The notes beneath the pieces were generated by a model. The model searched no databases. It saw only the letters and a program-made list of their open reading frames with translations, and was not told the origin of the DNA. Positions 24,274 through 35,418 of a stretch of 64,000 nt of DNA are shown here, piece after piece. Source of the DNA: Cytobacillus oceanisediminis 2691 (GTDB lineage Bacteria; Bacillota; Bacilli; Bacillales; Cytobacillaceae); NCBI RefSeq assembly GCF_000294775.2, contig NZ_CP015506.1:3819501-3883500 (forward strand), read 5' to 3'. The translations under genes were made by a program, and so were the position numbers. Numbering within the stretch: the stretch's first letter is position 1; each line of letters begins with the position of its first letter.

Positions 24274-27075
24274 TTACAGCCAAGTATAAATTAATTCGAC
24301 AATTTCATCAATATTACTTTTCTGGACAGGAATAGGCGGAATGGAATCCAGAAATGCCTTTCCATACCTTGCGGTGATAATTCTTCGGTCAAATATCACG
24401 ATGACTCCTCTATCCGAACTTGTTCTAATTAATCTCCCGACACCTTGCTTAAAGCGGATAACTGCTTCGGGCAATGAGTATTCGGAAAACGGATTTTTTC
24501 CTTCCTTTGCAATTTGCTCATTTTTCGCCTGTGCCATCGGTTCATCTGGAGGTGAAAATGGCAGCCTGACAATTACAAGACAGGAAAGATCCTCACCAGG
24601 GATATCCACACCTTCCCAAAAGCTGCTTGTCCCTAAAAGAATGGCTTTATCAAATCGCTGAAAATTCCTCGTAAGTCTTGATCTGCTTCCGCTTGTAACA
24701 CCCTGGGCAATGAGAACATAATCCTCCAGGAACCCTGATTCCTTTATAAGCTCATAGGTTCTTCTTAACATCTCATGCGAAGTGAAAAGAATCAGCATTC
24801 TTCCTTTCGCTGCTTCCGCAATTGAAATTATATGCTCGGTAATTGATGCCACATACTCCTCGAGCGGTACTGCATTCACTTCAGGCAAATCATCAGAAAT
24901 CACTAGCTTAACCTGCCTTTGATAATCAAAAGGAGATTGAATTTGCTTTAGAGTGCATTGCTGTTCCTCAAGCCCTAGTTCCTTTAGAATAAAACTGAAA
25001 GAATTTTTCACAGATAAAGTGGCAGATGTAATGACCGTACTTTCCTTTTGGCTGAAGAATTGTTCATTAAGATATTCAGAAACTGATACAGGCTGTGCAT
25101 AAACAGTTGTAGCATTTTGTGCAGAGCGAGTATCCATTTCAATCCAAACAACAAATTCCCGGGACGGCAAGTGAAAGATATGGTTTAAATCCTCATACAT
25201 TCCCCTTAAATCATCCAGAATGGAAGCCACTTCCTCCATTAATGCCTTCTCCTCAAGAGAAAGAGCTGATTTAATATTTGTAACTGCTCCTACACGGCTG
25301 TCTATGCCCTGGATCAATTCCTTAAGCATAAATTTAAAACGTTCGGCACTCGCTAATACGACATTCGTTTCCTTGTTATCAGCATTTCTATTAAATCGGA
25401 CCGTAATTCGATTTACGCTTTTTTTTGCTTTTGTATATTTTTTAGCATAAATCGCTATAACTCTAAACAACTCATCCATTTCATGAATAATGTCAGCTAT
25501 TGTTTGGTTGATTTCAAAAGAATGCATGACATCATCAGGTGCCGCTGCTTTCTCTTCCACCAGCTTTTCAAGCTTATAATACAGCTGCTTCTGTTCAAAT
25601 AATCCAATTTGACCAAGCATCAGCCGAACTGATAGATAATCAAGCTTATTGCCAAAATGTTTCCCAGAAGCCTTAACAAAATGATGTCCCTCATCGATCA
25701 CCACATGGCTGAATTCAGGCAAAATAACATTATCTGCTGTTAGATCCGTTAAAAGCAGTGAGTGATTCGTAATAATGATATCTGCCTTTTGGGCATCCTT
25801 TCTTGCCCTTAGATAAAAATCTCTGGAAATCCACGACTTATCCTGTAAAAAAGCTGTTTCATCATTCTTTATCCTGCTCCAGTAAATCATCCCGCCGCTT
25901 GACAGGTTTAATTCATCAATATCACCTGTGTCAGTCTCCAGCAGCCAGACAAGAATCTGCATTTTGCTAAGGGTTGTATCATAATTATCTTCATCATCTC
26001 TTAACGTTTGAGCGAACTTCGCAAGGCTGATATAATGGCTTCTTCCCTTCAGCAATACAGCTTTAAGCGGGAATGGCAGCATTTTTTGAAGCAGTGGAAC
26101 ATCCTTCCTCAGCAGCTGCTCCTGAAGCTGTGTTGTATATGTACTGATAATAACAGTTCTTCCGCTTTCCTTTGCATAAACAGCTGATGGAACAAGATAT
26201 GCCAAGGACTTCCCAACACCAGTGCCTGCCTCAATCAATGCATGCCGTTTATTTTTGAACGCTCCATAAACCGAATCCATCATGATAAACTGGCCATCTC
26301 TTTTTTCAAAAGAAGGGAAGGCTTTAATGAACATTTCCTGCTTTTCCTCTTCACTGAAAGGAAAGCCCTGAAATTCGGAGCCTGCTAGTTCCCGTGGTTT
26401 CATTTCTTTTTTCAGTGCAATCCCTCTGTGAACTTCAATACCATCATCTAAATAACCAATCCTACTTTCATTAACCGCAATGAACTCGTCCAATAATATA
26501 TCAAGATCACTCTTTAAGCCTCCAGACAGCTTATGCAGCAGGTCTATGGTGTTATGGGGAAGGTTTTTAAGCTTATTCAATAATATTAACAGGAGCTCAG
26601 CGGTCACATACGCATCACTGTCTGCCTGATGGGGACGTTCATGATTAAGGCCTTCCCGGAGTGCAAGATCAGATAATTTAAAGCTATCTGCAGTCGGAAA
26701 AAGAATACGGGCCATCTCAACTGTATCAAGAACAGGACCGTAAAATCCGTTATATCCTGCCTCAATTAATTCTTCCTGTAAAAAAGATAAATCAAATAAA
26801 ACATTATGAGCCACAAAATAAGCACCCTCAAGCAAAGTCAAGACTTTAGGGGCAATTTCCGAAAAGAGCGGGGCATTCTCGACCATTTCATCTGACAATC
26901 CTGTCAGTTCTTCTATAAACGGGGGGATGGATTGCTCCGGGTTTACAAGGGAGGAGTATTCCTCTGTGATTTTTCCGTTTTCAATCACCACAGCAGCAAA
27001 TTGTATCATTTTATCGCCTTTTTTCGGGGCGTTCCCGGTTGTTTCCAAATCCACTACAACATATTTATTACCCAT
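24274..27075 (-). CDS. dinG: DinG-family helicase with N-terminal 3'-5' exonuclease domain
   Basis: A 933-residue fusion typical of Firmicutes DinG. Residues about 1-170 are a DEDD exonuclease (VVDLETTG with D9 and E11; HNVLFDLSF; HQADSDAYVT). The XPD-like helicase follows, with Walker A EAGTGVGKS, a DEGH box (VIDEGHHF) and motif VI GVGRLIRT. The four FeS-cluster cysteines of E. coli DinG are not apparent, as in B. subtilis. The start at 27075 is preceded by GAGGTG; the frame opens three codons earlier. Length equals the B. subtilis protein within a few residues. Likely acts on DNA or RNA ends in repair. Confidence 0.93.
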   Translation of the reverse strand: MGNKYVVVDLETTGNAPKKGDKMIQFAAVVIENGKITEEYSSLVNPEQSIPPFIEELTGLSDEMVENAPLFSEIAPKVLTLLEGAYFVAHNVLFDLSFLQEELIEAGYNGFYGPVLDTVEMARILFPTADSFKLSDLALREGLNHERPHQADSDAYVTAELLLILLNKLKNLPHNTIDLLHKLSGGLKSDLDILLDEFIAVNESRIGYLDDGIEVHRGIALKKEMKPRELAGSEFQGFPFSEEEKQEMFIKAFPSFEKRDGQFIMMDSVYGAFKNKRHALIEAGTGVGKSLAYLVPSAVYAKESGRTVIISTYTTQLQEQLLRKDVPLLQKMLPFPLKAVLLKGRSHYISLAKFAQTLRDDEDNYDTTLSKMQILVWLLETDTGDIDELNLSSGGMIYWSRIKNDETAFLQDKSWISRDFYLRARKDAQKADIIITNHSLLLTDLTADNVILPEFSHVVIDEGHHFVKASGKHFGNKLDYLSVRLMLGQIGLFEQKQLYYKLEKLVEEKAAAPDDVMHSFEINQTIADIIHEMDELFRVIAIYAKKYTKAKKSVNRITVRFNRNADNKETNVVLASAERFKFMLKELIQGIDSRVGAVTNIKSALSLEEKALMEEVASILDDLRGMYEDLNHIFHLPSREFVVWIEMDTRSAQNATTVYAQPVSVSEYLNEQFFSQKESTVITSATLSVKNSFSFILKELGLEEQQCTLKQIQSPFDYQRQVKLVISDDLPEVNAVPLEEYVASITEHIISIAEAAKGRMLILFTSHEMLRRTYELIKESGFLEDYVLIAQGVTSGSRSRLTRNFQRFDKAILLGTSSFWEGVDIPGEDLSCLVIVRLPFSPPDEPMAQAKNEQIAKEGKNPFSEYSLPEAVIRFKQGVGRLIRTSSDRGVIVIFDRRIITARYGKAFLDSIPPIPVQKSNIDEIVELIYTWL

Positions 27076-27198
27076 GGCTAACACCTCAATATTCAGTCAT
27101 TCAAACGGTATCATAAAAACGGAAAAAGAAAAAGGCAAATAGCTTTTCCCCTTATTATTTTTCTTCCACTTGAACTATGCAGTTATTCAGGCTGTTTA

Positions 27199-27231
27199 TA
27201 AAAAAGAGCTGAATCTCCATAGGAGTTCAGC
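27199..27231 (-). terminator. Terminator of the panBCD operon
   Basis: GCTGAATCTCC (27208-27218) pairs with GGAGTTCAGC (27222-27231) with one bulge; TCTTTTTTAT follows on the minus strand, 18 bases past panD. Confidence 0.85.
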
Positions 27232-27248
27232 ACTTTATAAAACTCTAT

Positions 27249-27632
27249 TTAAAAAACTGTACTTTCCGGCTCTGCATGTATCATGTCAGCGATCCGATTG
27301 CTGCTGTCCATTATCGCTACCTTTGGTTCATGATAAGGCACCTTTTCATCAGGAACGAGAGCATATGAAATGATAATGACAATATCCCCTTCCTGTACAA
27401 GGCGTGCAGCTGCACCATTAACACAGATTACGCCGCTCCCTCTTTCACCGGGTATAATATAGGTTTCAAATCGTGCTCCATTGTTATTATTAACAATTTG
27501 AACTTTCTCATTGGGAGCCATGCCTACTGCTTCAATAATGTCTGTATCGATAGTGATGCTGCCAACATAATTAAGATTGGCTTCTGTTACTGTTGCACGA
27601 TGGATCTTGCCATTCATCATGGTGCGAAACAT
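27249..27632 (-). CDS. panD: Aspartate 1-decarboxylase
   Basis: A 127-residue proenzyme that makes beta-alanine for pantothenate. Self-cleavage at G24-S25 (NYVGSITID) creates the pyruvoyl group; catalytic K9 is present in MNGKIHRA. Length is normal. AAGGGAGG precedes the ATG. It is the last gene of panB-panC-panD, 14 bases after panC, and is followed by a terminator. Confidence 0.96.
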   Translation of the reverse strand: MFRTMMNGKIHRATVTEANLNYVGSITIDTDIIEAVGMAPNEKVQIVNNNNGARFETYIIPGERGSGVICVNGAAARLVQEGDIVIIISYALVPDEKVPYHEPKVAIMDSSNRIADMIHAEPESTVF

Positions 27633-27646
27633 GCTGTCTTCCTCCC

Positions 27647-28504
27647 TTAGCTTTGTTTTTTTACTGATATTATAGCGTTATCTATTAAACGGGCCTTTGA
27701 GAATTTAACGGCCATTGCGATGATGATTTTACCTTCCAGGCGGGAAAGCTGTTTAAGGTGGGGATAGGATAGGATTTCAATATAATCTATTTCCCCGCTT
27801 GTATTTTTTGTGATGAATTCCTTCATGCAGGCTAGAATCTTCCGGGGATCTTGTTCCCCTTCATCTATAGCGGACTCCGCCATCTTAAGACTTTGATGGA
27901 GAGCTGCTGCTTGATCTCGTTCTGCCGGAAGAAGATGTACGTTTCTTGAGCTCTTAGCCAATCCATCTTCTTCTCTGACCGTCTGAACAGGGACAATTTC
28001 CACTGGAATATTGAAATCTCGTACTAGCCCATCAACAACGGCCACCTGCTGAGCATCCTTCATCCCAAAATATACTTTATCAGGCTGTACAATGTTAAAG
28101 AGCTTTATAAGGACCGTTGCAACACCATCGAAATGTCCCGGCCTGGATTTTCCGCATAAAACATCCGTACGATCCTGTACTTTAGCTGTTACAGACGGAG
28201 TCTCAGGATACATTTCCTCTGCTGAAGGAAAGAAGATGTAGTCATTCCCCTCTTTCTCTGCAAGGCTGCTGTCACGCTCGAAATCCCTGGGATATGTCGC
28301 TAAATCTTCTTTAGGGCCGAATTGAAGCGGATTGACAAAGATGCTTACCACTGTCACATCATTTTCTTCTCTGGCGGCACTTAATAAGGAGAGATGACCT
28401 TCGTGTAAATAACCCATTGTCGGGACGAATCCAATTGTCTTTCCTTCCCTCTTAAGCTGTAAAGCAATACTTTGCATTTCTCTTATATCAGTAATCGTTC
28501 TCAT
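27647..28504 (-). CDS. panC: Pantothenate synthetase (pantoate-beta-alanine ligase)
   Basis: A 285-residue enzyme that joins pantoate and beta-alanine using ATP. The nucleotidyl-transferase HIGH-like motif is H34-E-G-H37 in [14 protein letters not shown], and the KMSKS-like loop is AKSSRN. The ATG overlaps the panB stop as ATGA, with GGAGGAAAAGC before it. Confidence 0.96.
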   Translation of the reverse strand: MRTITDIREMQSIALQLKREGKTIGFVPTMGYLHEGHLSLLSAAREENDVTVVSIFVNPLQFGPKEDLATYPRDFERDSSLAEKEGNDYIFFPSAEEMYPETPSVTAKVQDRTDVLCGKSRPGHFDGVATVLIKLFNIVQPDKVYFGMKDAQQVAVVDGLVRDFNIPVEIVPVQTVREEDGLAKSSRNVHLLPAERDQAAALHQSLKMAESAIDEGEQDPRKILACMKEFITKNTSGEIDYIEILSYPHLKQLSRLEGKIIIAMAVKFSKARLIDNAIISVKKQS

Positions 28505-29340
28505 GCTTTTCCTCCGTACAAGCTCAGCAGCTCTTCCTCTTTCATCTTGAAGGAATGGGAATCATCAGGAAATGATCCGTTCTTCACTTCTGCGGAATAA
28601 GCTGCAAGACTATCGGCGATAATTGGGTTCAGGTTTTCATACTGTTTCACAAACTTTGGAACACGCTCTACACCGTATCCCAATACATCATGGTAAACAA
28701 GAACCTGTCCGTCTGTATCCTTGCCGGCCCCGATCCCAATGACAGGAATCGTCAATTCATCAGTAATCTGCTTTGCCAGCTGTTTTGGAACACACTCAAG
28801 GACAAGAGCGAAAGCTCCAGCCCTCTCACATTCTCTGGCATCATCAATCAGCTTTCTGGCTGCTTCAGCGTTTTTCCCCTGAACTTTATATCCCCCAAGG
28901 ACCCCCACAGATTGTGGTGTCAGGCCCAGGTGGGCAACAACAGGAATGCCTGCTTTTGTTAACGCTCCGATTTGTTGTGCGACTTCATCACCGCCTTCAA
29001 GCTTAACAGCATGTGCCCCTGTTTCCTGAATGAGCCTTGCTCCATTTATAAGTGTATCTTTTGCGGACAAGTGATAGCTCATAAACGGCATATCAATCAC
29101 AATAAATGTATTTTTTGCTCCACGTTTGACAGCCTTTCCATGATGAATCATATCCTCCATTGTAACTGGAACAGTTGAATCATAGCCCAGCACTACCATC
29201 CCAAGCGAGTCCCCCACAAGAATCATGTCCACATTGGCCCCTTCGGCCTGTTTGGCAGCAGGGAAATCATAAGCTGTCAGCATTACAATTTTCTCTTCAT
29301 GTTCCTTCATTTTTAGAAAATCAGTTGTTTGCTTCATCAT
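28501..29340 (-). CDS. panB: 3-methyl-2-oxobutanoate hydroxymethyltransferase
   Basis: A 279-residue TIM-barrel enzyme that makes ketopantoate, the first committed step to pantothenate. Visible signatures are [22 protein letters not shown], and the catalytic VIGIGAG loop. AAGGAGG precedes two adjacent ATG codons (29340 and 29337); either may be used. A terminator (29402-29431) separates it from birA, so the pan operon probably has its own promoter in 29341-29400. Confidence 0.96.
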   Translation of the reverse strand: MMKQTTDFLKMKEHEEKIVMLTAYDFPAAKQAEGANVDMILVGDSLGMVVLGYDSTVPVTMEDMIHHGKAVKRGAKNTFIVIDMPFMSYHLSAKDTLINGARLIQETGAHAVKLEGGDEVAQQIGALTKAGIPVVAHLGLTPQSVGVLGGYKVQGKNAEAARKLIDDARECERAGAFALVLECVPKQLAKQITDELTIPVIGIGAGKDTDGQVLVYHDVLGYGVERVPKFVKQYENLNPIIADSLAAYSAEVKNGSFPDDSHSFKMKEEELLSLYGGKA

Positions 29341-29401
29341 TCGTCCTCCTTATGCAGGAAGAGGCAATAAAACTTCCAAATGAGTTAAAAAACAGAACAT
29401 T

Positions 29402-29431
29402 AAAAAATCCTTCTGTAGGCAGAAGGATTTT
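29402..29431 (-). terminator. Terminator between birA and panB
   Basis: AAATCCTTCTG (29405-29415) pairs with CAGAAGGATTT (29420-29430), perfect 11-bp stem, with TTTTTTA following on the minus strand. Confidence 0.9.
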
Positions 29432-29606
29432 GCAATAGCTCATATATCAGTTCATCCCTCTGTCCCGGTCCATTTTTTTGGATCTAGGCAGATATCTATT
29501 TATTTTATGATTCGCTCAAAAAAGGTGCAGTTCTTTTAAGGATACTGCCCATAAAAAGTATATCAAAAAGGCAAAAGAATTGGCTATAAAAATTTTAGGC
29601 AAACAA

Positions 29607-30590
29607 TTAAACATCCAGCTCAATGTCCGCAGAATAGACATGATGGACCTTTCCGCTGCTGTCTTCGATCATCAGGACTCCATCTTCTGTAATTCCAAGA
29701 GCCTTGCCATATATACTGCCGGTAATAGTTCTTGCAGTAAGGTTCTTACCAATGCTGACAGCATAACTTTCCCATAAAAGCTTAATCGGATAGAAGCCTT
29801 TATCTAAATACAGTTTATAAAGGTTTTCCAGTTTTGCCAGTAATACTCTAATCAGCTCCGCTCTTGAAAGCTTTTCGCCTTTTTCAATGGATATAGAAGT
29901 GGCAATGTCTTTAAGTTCATCTGGATAATCATCAAGCTCCTGGTTAACATTGATTCCGATGCCGATGATTATTGAAATAATGCGGTCTGCATCCGCCTGC
30001 AGTTCCGTCAGGATTCCTGTAACTTTCTTCCCGTTCATTAATATATCATTCGGCCATTTAATTTGCGGTGTTAAATCTGTCAGCTCTTCAATCGCCTGTA
30101 CAACAGCCACCGCTGTAATGAGCGTCAGCTGCGGTGCTTTCGGAGGTGGAATATTCGGCCTCAGGATAACACTCATCCATACGCCTGTTGATTTCGGGGA
30201 ATGCCATCTCCTGTCCATTCTTCCCCTGCCTGAAAGCTGTTCCTCCGCGATGACGACCGTTCCTTCCTGCGCACCTTCGTAAGCAAGGCGATGAGCAATC
30301 TTCTGTGTTGAGTCAACACTTTCTTCATGATGAATTTGACGGCCAAGTGTTTCAGTCTGCAGACCCAGCCTGATTTCATCAGGAGTAACCTTTTCAGGTG
30401 TTTTCGTAATCCGATATCCCTTTCTTCTGACCGCTTCCAGTTCAAAGCCTTCTTTCCTCAGCTCTTCAATATGCTTCCATACAGCCGTTCTTGAGCAGCC
30501 AATCAGGTCGGCTAAATACTGGCCTGAAAGGTATTCCTCCTTGCTCTTCGTAAAAGCATCAATCAATTTTTTCCTAATTTCTGATTGCAA
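29607..30590 (-). CDS. birA: Biotin-protein ligase and biotin operon repressor BirA
   Basis: A 327-residue group II BirA: an N-terminal winged helix (about 8-65, GCSRTAVWKHIEELRK), then the ligase core with the biotin/ATP loop GRGRMDRRW (121-129), KWPNDI, and a C-terminal SH3-like cap. It biotinylates carboxylases and represses biotin genes. The start is a TTG at 30590, with GGGAG 11 bases before; the product then begins MQSEIRKKL, in register with B. subtilis MRSTLRKDL. A GTG at 30602 lies inside that GGGAG and was rejected. The start overlaps the end of cca by 28 bases. Confidence 0.94.
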   Translation of the reverse strand: MQSEIRKKLIDAFTKSKEEYLSGQYLADLIGCSRTAVWKHIEELRKEGFELEAVRRKGYRITKTPEKVTPDEIRLGLQTETLGRQIHHEESVDSTQKIAHRLAYEGAQEGTVVIAEEQLSGRGRMDRRWHSPKSTGVWMSVILRPNIPPPKAPQLTLITAVAVVQAIEELTDLTPQIKWPNDILMNGKKVTGILTELQADADRIISIIIGIGINVNQELDDYPDELKDIATSISIEKGEKLSRAELIRVLLAKLENLYKLYLDKGFYPIKLLWESYAVSIGKNLTARTITGSIYGKALGITEDGVLMIEDSSGKVHHVYSADIELDV

Positions 30591-31771
30591 TTTATGAGCC
30601 ACTCCCTTATGGATTCATTGCTATTATTCAATTCGCCGCGCAAGACAGCTTCCTCCGTTTTTTCAAGAATTGCTTTAATCCAGGGTCCAGGAGGTTTGCC
30701 AAACCAATCCATCAGGTTATCTCCGGTAAGCTGAAGATCGCTTCTCTCTTTAATCGGCAGGCAATTATATTGACTCACCAGGATATCGGTTCCCCTGTTT
30801 GAGTCCTCATGCACGATTACGTTGAGGACCCGCTCGGCGTTTAGTGAAACGCATCCTGCCTGGTAAAGGGAATAGGCATCCCACTTATTTTTGGCTCTAT
30901 ACCGAATCCATTTATTAATTGCCAATATCTTTTTTATTTTCTTTACAGGCAGTTTCCAGCTTTTGAAAAAGGCTTCAGCCTGCGACTCGTCCAAGTTAAA
31001 GATGCATGCAAGAAAGGCCCACATTTCATCCACTGTCAGTTCAGCTGCATTATAATCTTCTGCCTGCATTAATTCCTTTTGGAAGCCAGACATATTTGGC
31101 AGATACTTAGATAGTCCTGTTTTCCCAATTATCATAAGAGCTTTCATCCGGCTGGTTCCTGCTAATAGTTTTTCGAATTCTGCCAGCTTTCTTTCAACTG
31201 CAATGTTTTCAAGTAAATGAGCCAAAGATGCCAAAGCATCATAAGTGTTTTTTTCAATTTCGAATGCAAGCTGACTATAAAAGCGGACTGCTCTCATCAT
31301 TCGAAGTGCATCTTCAGTAAATCTCTCAGCAGGCTGTCCAACGGTGCAGATTCTTTTCTCTTCTATTGCTCCCCTGCCGTTAAATGGATCAATAAGATGC
31401 CCTTTCTTATCCATAGCAATGGCGTTCATTGTAAAATCTCTTCTTTTCAAATCCTCTTTTAGAGACCTGATAAATTGAACCTTTGAAGGCCTCCTAAAAT
31501 CCAGATATTCAGCCTCTGACCTGAAAGTTGTAATTTCATAGGGTATGCCATTATGCAGTACAACCACAGTGCCATGCTCGATGCCCACATCAAGTGTTCT
31601 TGGGAATATGGTTTTGACTTCCTCAGGGGCAGCGGAAGTGGCAATATCGACGTCCGCAATTTCCTTGCCAAGGATAAAATCCCGTACTGAGCCTCCTACA
31701 AAATAGGCCTCATAACCTGCCGCTTCTATATTCTCGAGGACAGGAACTGCCCTTAAAAAAGCTTCATTCAT
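30563..31771 (-). CDS. cca: CCA-adding tRNA nucleotidyltransferase
   Basis: A 402-residue class II enzyme that adds or repairs the 3' CCA of tRNA. The nucleotidyl-transferase head shows [20 protein letters not shown] with the catalytic DxD, and the [10 protein letters not shown] and [12 protein letters not shown] motifs follow. Its ATG overlaps the bshA stop (ATGA); GGTGA precedes it. Confidence 0.95.
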   Translation of the reverse strand: MNEAFLRAVPVLENIEAAGYEAYFVGGSVRDFILGKEIADVDIATSAAPEEVKTIFPRTLDVGIEHGTVVVLHNGIPYEITTFRSEAEYLDFRRPSKVQFIRSLKEDLKRRDFTMNAIAMDKKGHLIDPFNGRGAIEEKRICTVGQPAERFTEDALRMMRAVRFYSQLAFEIEKNTYDALASLAHLLENIAVERKLAEFEKLLAGTSRMKALMIIGKTGLSKYLPNMSGFQKELMQAEDYNAAELTVDEMWAFLACIFNLDESQAEAFFKSWKLPVKKIKKILAINKWIRYRAKNKWDAYSLYQAGCVSLNAERVLNVIVHEDSNRGTDILVSQYNCLPIKERSDLQLTGDNLMDWFGKPPGPWIKAILEKTEEAVLRGELNNSNESIREWLINCNQKLGKN

Positions 31772-32913
31772 CGAAGGTCACCTTTTTCCAAAAGTTCATA
31801 ATAAAACTCTTCATATTGAATGACAATCTGACTGGCACTGAACCTTCCTTTAGCGAGTGAAATGGATTGGGAAGCAAACCTTTCAAGCAGGGGCACATCA
31901 TTAAGCAGTTTAATTGCTTTTTTTGAGATATCAGTTATATCCCCCAGAGTACAAATATAACCTGTCTCACCGTCGCTGATTACTTCTGGAATTCCCCCAG
32001 TATTAGTGCCGATGCACGGCACTCCGCATGCCATTGCCTCGAGAGCAACAAGTCCAAAGCTTTCCTTTTCGGATAATAAGAGCATTAAATCACTGATGCT
32101 GTATAGCTCCTCCAGATTATCCTGTTTTCCCAAAAACAAGACCTTATCTTTAAGCTGCAGATCATTCACCAGCCTGCATATAACGGTCATTTCCGGTCCG
32201 TCTCCTACTAATAGCAGCTTGGAAGGAACTTCTTCCGTGATTTTTGCAAAAGCCTTAACAACATCAGGTACCCGCTTTACACCGCGAAAATTGGAAACAT
32301 GGATGACAACCTTCTCATCCGGTTTTATGCCATATTCTTCTTTAAGATAAGCAGAGTCGGTTTTCTTGTATATTCTTTCATCTATAAAGTTATAAACTGC
32401 TCTTATAGATTTATCAGGTTTTATCAGGTCATAAGTTTGCGAAATGAGCGCATTGGATACAGCTGTAACGCCATCAGACTTTTCGATTCCGAAACGGATC
32501 GCATCTGTCAGGGATGGATCATACCCGAGAACTGTAATATCCGTTCCATGAAGGGTGGTAACAATCTTAATATCCGTGCCGCTCATCTGCTTAGCCAGAA
32601 TCGCACAAACTGCATGCGGGATTGCATAATGCACATGAAGAAGGTCAAGTCCTTCACGTTTTATCACTTCTGCCATTTTACTTGCAAGCGCGATATCGTA
32701 AGGAGCATATTGGAACACGGAGTATTGATTTACATCTACCTGGTGATAAAAAATATTTGGGTACATCCTTTTCAGTCTAAAAGGGAGGCTTGATGAAATA
32801 AAATGTATTTCATGGCCTTTTTCAGCCAGCATTTTACCCAGTTCTGTTGCAACAACACCTGATCCTCCCACCGTGGGATAGCAGGTGATACCTATTTTTA
32901 ATTTTTTTCTCAT
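31768..32913 (-). CDS. bshA: N-acetyl-alpha-D-glucosaminyl L-malate synthase (bacillithiol step 1)
   Basis: A 381-residue GT-B glycosyltransferase (family 4). It joins UDP-GlcNAc and malate in bacillithiol synthesis. The N-terminal [11 protein letters not shown] loop and the C-terminal [22 protein letters not shown] donor-site block are intact. Start and stop overlap bshB1 and cca by 4 bases each, so these three are tightly coupled. Confidence 0.94.
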   Translation of the reverse strand: MRKKLKIGITCYPTVGGSGVVATELGKMLAEKGHEIHFISSSLPFRLKRMYPNIFYHQVDVNQYSVFQYAPYDIALASKMAEVIKREGLDLLHVHYAIPHAVCAILAKQMSGTDIKIVTTLHGTDITVLGYDPSLTDAIRFGIEKSDGVTAVSNALISQTYDLIKPDKSIRAVYNFIDERIYKKTDSAYLKEEYGIKPDEKVVIHVSNFRGVKRVPDVVKAFAKITEEVPSKLLLVGDGPEMTVICRLVNDLQLKDKVLFLGKQDNLEELYSISDLMLLLSEKESFGLVALEAMACGVPCIGTNTGGIPEVISDGETGYICTLGDITDISKKAIKLLNDVPLLERFASQSISLAKGRFSASQIVIQYEEFYYELLEKGDLR

Positions 32914-33626
32914 AATTCTCCACCGAATATATCCATATTAATCATTAAGGGCTTATTGACTTTAAAGCCCTCTGCATATTCCACCCCTGCCTGTTTTCCA
33001 AATAGGCCTTCCCTCGCTGCAACAGTCTCAATATAACCGTTGACAAGCGGAGTATCAAATGAACCAGGTTTTTTTACAAATTGACTTTGATAAGACTCCA
33101 GCCCTTCAGCTTTTTTATCCATAAAAGATGAGATATCAATTAGGAAGTCAGGCTTATGGAAACCATTTATCATGTAAAAGTGAAGGCTTTTCACCTTATG
33201 CGGAGCAAAATCCCCCCCTGTTTCGTATTTTCTTATTCCGGCCGAAAAGACGGCTTCTTCCACCAGCCGGGCACAATGGCCATGGTCAGGATGCCTGTCC
33301 TCCATGTAAGGTGCAAACACAAGAACAGGCTTGTATTTACGGATCATTTCCGCAATCTTTTTTATGTATTCCTGATTATAATATAAACCCCTGTCAGGCA
33401 GATTAAGTGTTTCCCGCACACTAACCCCCAGAATATCAGCTGCTTTCAGTGATTCCTCTTTACGGATTTCAACCGTCCCATTAGAAGAAAGCTCGGCCCG
33501 GGTCAAGTCGCATATTCCAATTTTTTTTCCGATTGAGGCAAATTTGGCAATTGTGCCGCCCATGCCAATTTCAACATCATCAGCATGCGCACCAAATGCC
33601 AGAATATCAAGATTATCCAGGTTCAT
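32910..33626 (-). CDS. bshB1: N-acetylglucosaminyl-L-malate deacetylase (bacillithiol step 2)
   Basis: A 238-residue PIG-L/LmbE-type zinc deacetylase. The metal site H14-x-D16-D17 ([10 protein letters not shown]) and the later HPDH motif are present. It removes the acetyl group from the BshA product. The start overlaps the end of mgsA by 14 bases. bshC is not in the window. Confidence 0.94.
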   Translation of the reverse strand: MNLDNLDILAFGAHADDVEIGMGGTIAKFASIGKKIGICDLTRAELSSNGTVEIRKEESLKAADILGVSVRETLNLPDRGLYYNQEYIKKIAEMIRKYKPVLVFAPYMEDRHPDHGHCARLVEEAVFSAGIRKYETGGDFAPHKVKSLHFYMINGFHKPDFLIDISSFMDKKAEGLESYQSQFVKKPGSFDTPLVNGYIETVAAREGLFGKQAGVEYAEGFKVNKPLMINMDIFGGEL

Positions 33627-34035
33627 TCATGTCACCTTTTTCACTTACAATATTCCTCCATGATAAATCATTGCGTTCCAGTCCTTTAATAATAATTTCA
33701 GCAGTGCCCATATTAGTCGCCAATGGGACGGCATATACATCACAGAGGCGCACCAAAGCTGAAACATCCGGCTCATGAGGCTGAACAGTCAGAGGATCTC
33801 TAAAGAAAAATACTACATCCATTTTATTGTTAGCAATTAAAGCACCAATTTCCTGGTCCCCGCCAAGTGGCCCAGACTGAAAACGATGAATGGAAAGGCC
33901 AGTTTCCTTCATGATGCGTGAACCGGTTGTTCCAGTAGCGTAAAGGGTATGTTCAGCAAGAATTGATTTATAGGCGATTGCAAATCTTACAATATCATCC
34001 TTTTTCTTATCATGGGCAATTAAGGCAATATTCAT
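33613..34035 (-). CDS. mgsA: Methylglyoxal synthase
   Basis: A 140-residue enzyme that turns dihydroxyacetone phosphate into methylglyoxal. The phosphate-binding GTTGSRI, the catalytic D60 in [10 protein letters not shown] and the FFRDPLT motif are present. GAAAGGGG precedes the ATG. It lies between dapB and bshB1 as in B. subtilis. Confidence 0.95.
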   Translation of the reverse strand: MNIALIAHDKKKDDIVRFAIAYKSILAEHTLYATGTTGSRIMKETGLSIHRFQSGPLGGDQEIGALIANNKMDVVFFFRDPLTVQPHEPDVSALVRLCDVYAVPLATNMGTAEIIIKGLERNDLSWRNIVSEKGDMNEPG

Positions 34036-34049
34036 GGTGGCACCCCTTT

Positions 34050-34853
34050 CTAATCAATAATATTTTCGAGGCCGTAGACGAGAGTATCAATTTTTAAAAC
34101 TGTATCGACAGCAAGTTTTACTCCAGACATAAAGGAAGCCCTGTTATAGGAGTCATGGCGGATGGTCAATGTTTGTCCCTCCGAACCGAACATAACCTGC
34201 TGATGAGCAATCAGGCCAGGAAGCCGTACAGAGTGTATATGCATGCCATCAAAGTTTGCGCCTCTTGCACCAGGAATCGTTTCCTTCTCCTGTGAATGGC
34301 CCTGCTCTTTGTTCTCTCTTACATCAGCAATCATTTCTGCTGTTTTCACTGCAGTTCCAGATGGAGCATCCAATTTCTGGTCATGGTGGAGCTCTATAAT
34401 TTCCACATCGTTAAAATATCTTCCTGCTAATTGTGAGAATTTCATCATTAATACAGCACCAAGTGCAAAGTTTGGGGCAATAATGCAGCCGATTCCTTTT
34501 TCCTGGCAAAGTTCTTCAAGCTCTTTCAAATTTTCCTTCGAAAAGCCTGTTGTCCCAACAACTGGTCTAACACCATACTCCAGTGCTGTTTTCGTGTGGA
34601 ACATTCCTACTTCCGGAGTGGTCAAATCAATAAGCACATCTGGTTTTAGTTCCTGAAAGCATAAGGCAAGATCTGTGTAAACCGGAACCTGGCCAAACTG
34701 TGAAAACCCTTCAAAATCGCCAAGAAAGCCTCCTCCATTTTTATGGTCGATCACTGCAGCTATTTCATAATTTTCTGTTCGATTAACAAGCTGGACGGCT
34801 TCACTTCCCATTCGTCCCCGCGGTCCCGCTATAACAATTTTAACTTTATCCAT
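34050..34853 (-). CDS. dapB: 4-hydroxy-tetrahydrodipicolinate reductase
   Basis: A 267-residue enzyme of the lysine/diaminopimelate/dipicolinate pathway. The NAD(P)H-binding [11 protein letters not shown] is at the N-terminus, and the catalytic [15 protein letters not shown] block carries the His pair and the substrate-binding Lys. GAAGGAGAG precedes the ATG. The product feeds wall synthesis and, in sporulation, dipicolinate. No lysine riboswitch was recognised upstream; ypjD lies 14 bases away. Confidence 0.95.
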   Translation of the reverse strand: MDKVKIVIAGPRGRMGSEAVQLVNRTENYEIAAVIDHKNGGGFLGDFEGFSQFGQVPVYTDLALCFQELKPDVLIDLTTPEVGMFHTKTALEYGVRPVVGTTGFSKENLKELEELCQEKGIGCIIAPNFALGAVLMMKFSQLAGRYFNDVEIIELHHDQKLDAPSGTAVKTAEMIADVRENKEQGHSQEKETIPGARGANFDGMHIHSVRLPGLIAHQQVMFGSEGQTLTIRHDSYNRASFMSGVKLAVDTVLKIDTLVYGLENIID

Positions 34854-34867
34854 TGTTTTCTCTCCTT

Positions 34868-35200
34868 CTATTCTTCAATTCTTGTCCATCTGTCTTTATC
34901 ACGTGTGCTGAATTTTTTCATGACACGATCGTGCGCTTCTTCCAAGTCAATATTTAAGGAATTAGCAAAGCATATTAGAACAAAAAGCATATCTCCAAGC
35001 TCTTCTTCGATCGCTTTTTCTTCCTCGGTGGATTTTTTGGGTTTTTCACCATAGTAATGGTTTACTTCCCTGGATAGTTCCCCAAGTTCTTCAGTCATTC
35101 TTGCAAGCATGGCCAATGGACTGAAATAACCTTCTTTAAATTGGCTTATGTATGTGTCTACTTCTGTTTGCATATCTTTCATTGATTTTGCTGGTTGCAT
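34868..35200 (-). CDS. ypjD: MazG-like nucleotide pyrophosphohydrolase YpjD
   Basis: A 110-residue all-alpha NTP-pyrophosphatase domain. The metal-binding acidic residues appear as [10 protein letters not shown] and [12 protein letters not shown]. This is the length of B. subtilis YpjD. It probably hydrolyses non-canonical or excess dNTPs. AGAGGTGAAATAA precedes the ATG. It is the first gene of the ypjD-dapB-mgsA-bshB1-bshA-cca-birA run. Confidence 0.9.
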   Translation of the reverse strand: MQPAKSMKDMQTEVDTYISQFKEGYFSPLAMLARMTEELGELSREVNHYYGEKPKKSTEEEKAIEEELGDMLFVLICFANSLNIDLEEAHDRVMKKFSTRDKDRWTRIEE

Positions 35201-35344
35201 TTATTTCACCTCTGCTTTTTATAGGTGTATCTATATACGGAGATTACCACTTTTCATGTTAAGCTAAAGATCGGCTATTTTACAAATATTTTTTATCATC
35301 GAGCTTATTTGATTCCCCTCTGCCATCTTGTCCCGGAAAGGTCA

Positions 35345-35373
35345 TTGCTCTTATATTCTGTATCTTATATAAT
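35345..35373 (+). promoter_or_regulatory. Sigma-A promoter of ypjC
   Basis: TTGCTC (35345-35350), a 17-base spacer, and TATAAT (35368-35373), 45 bases before the ypjC ATG. Confidence 0.7.
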
Positions 35374-35418
35374 TAGATACGCTTTGGTATTGTGATATTC
35401 AGGCAGTGGAGGGATAAT

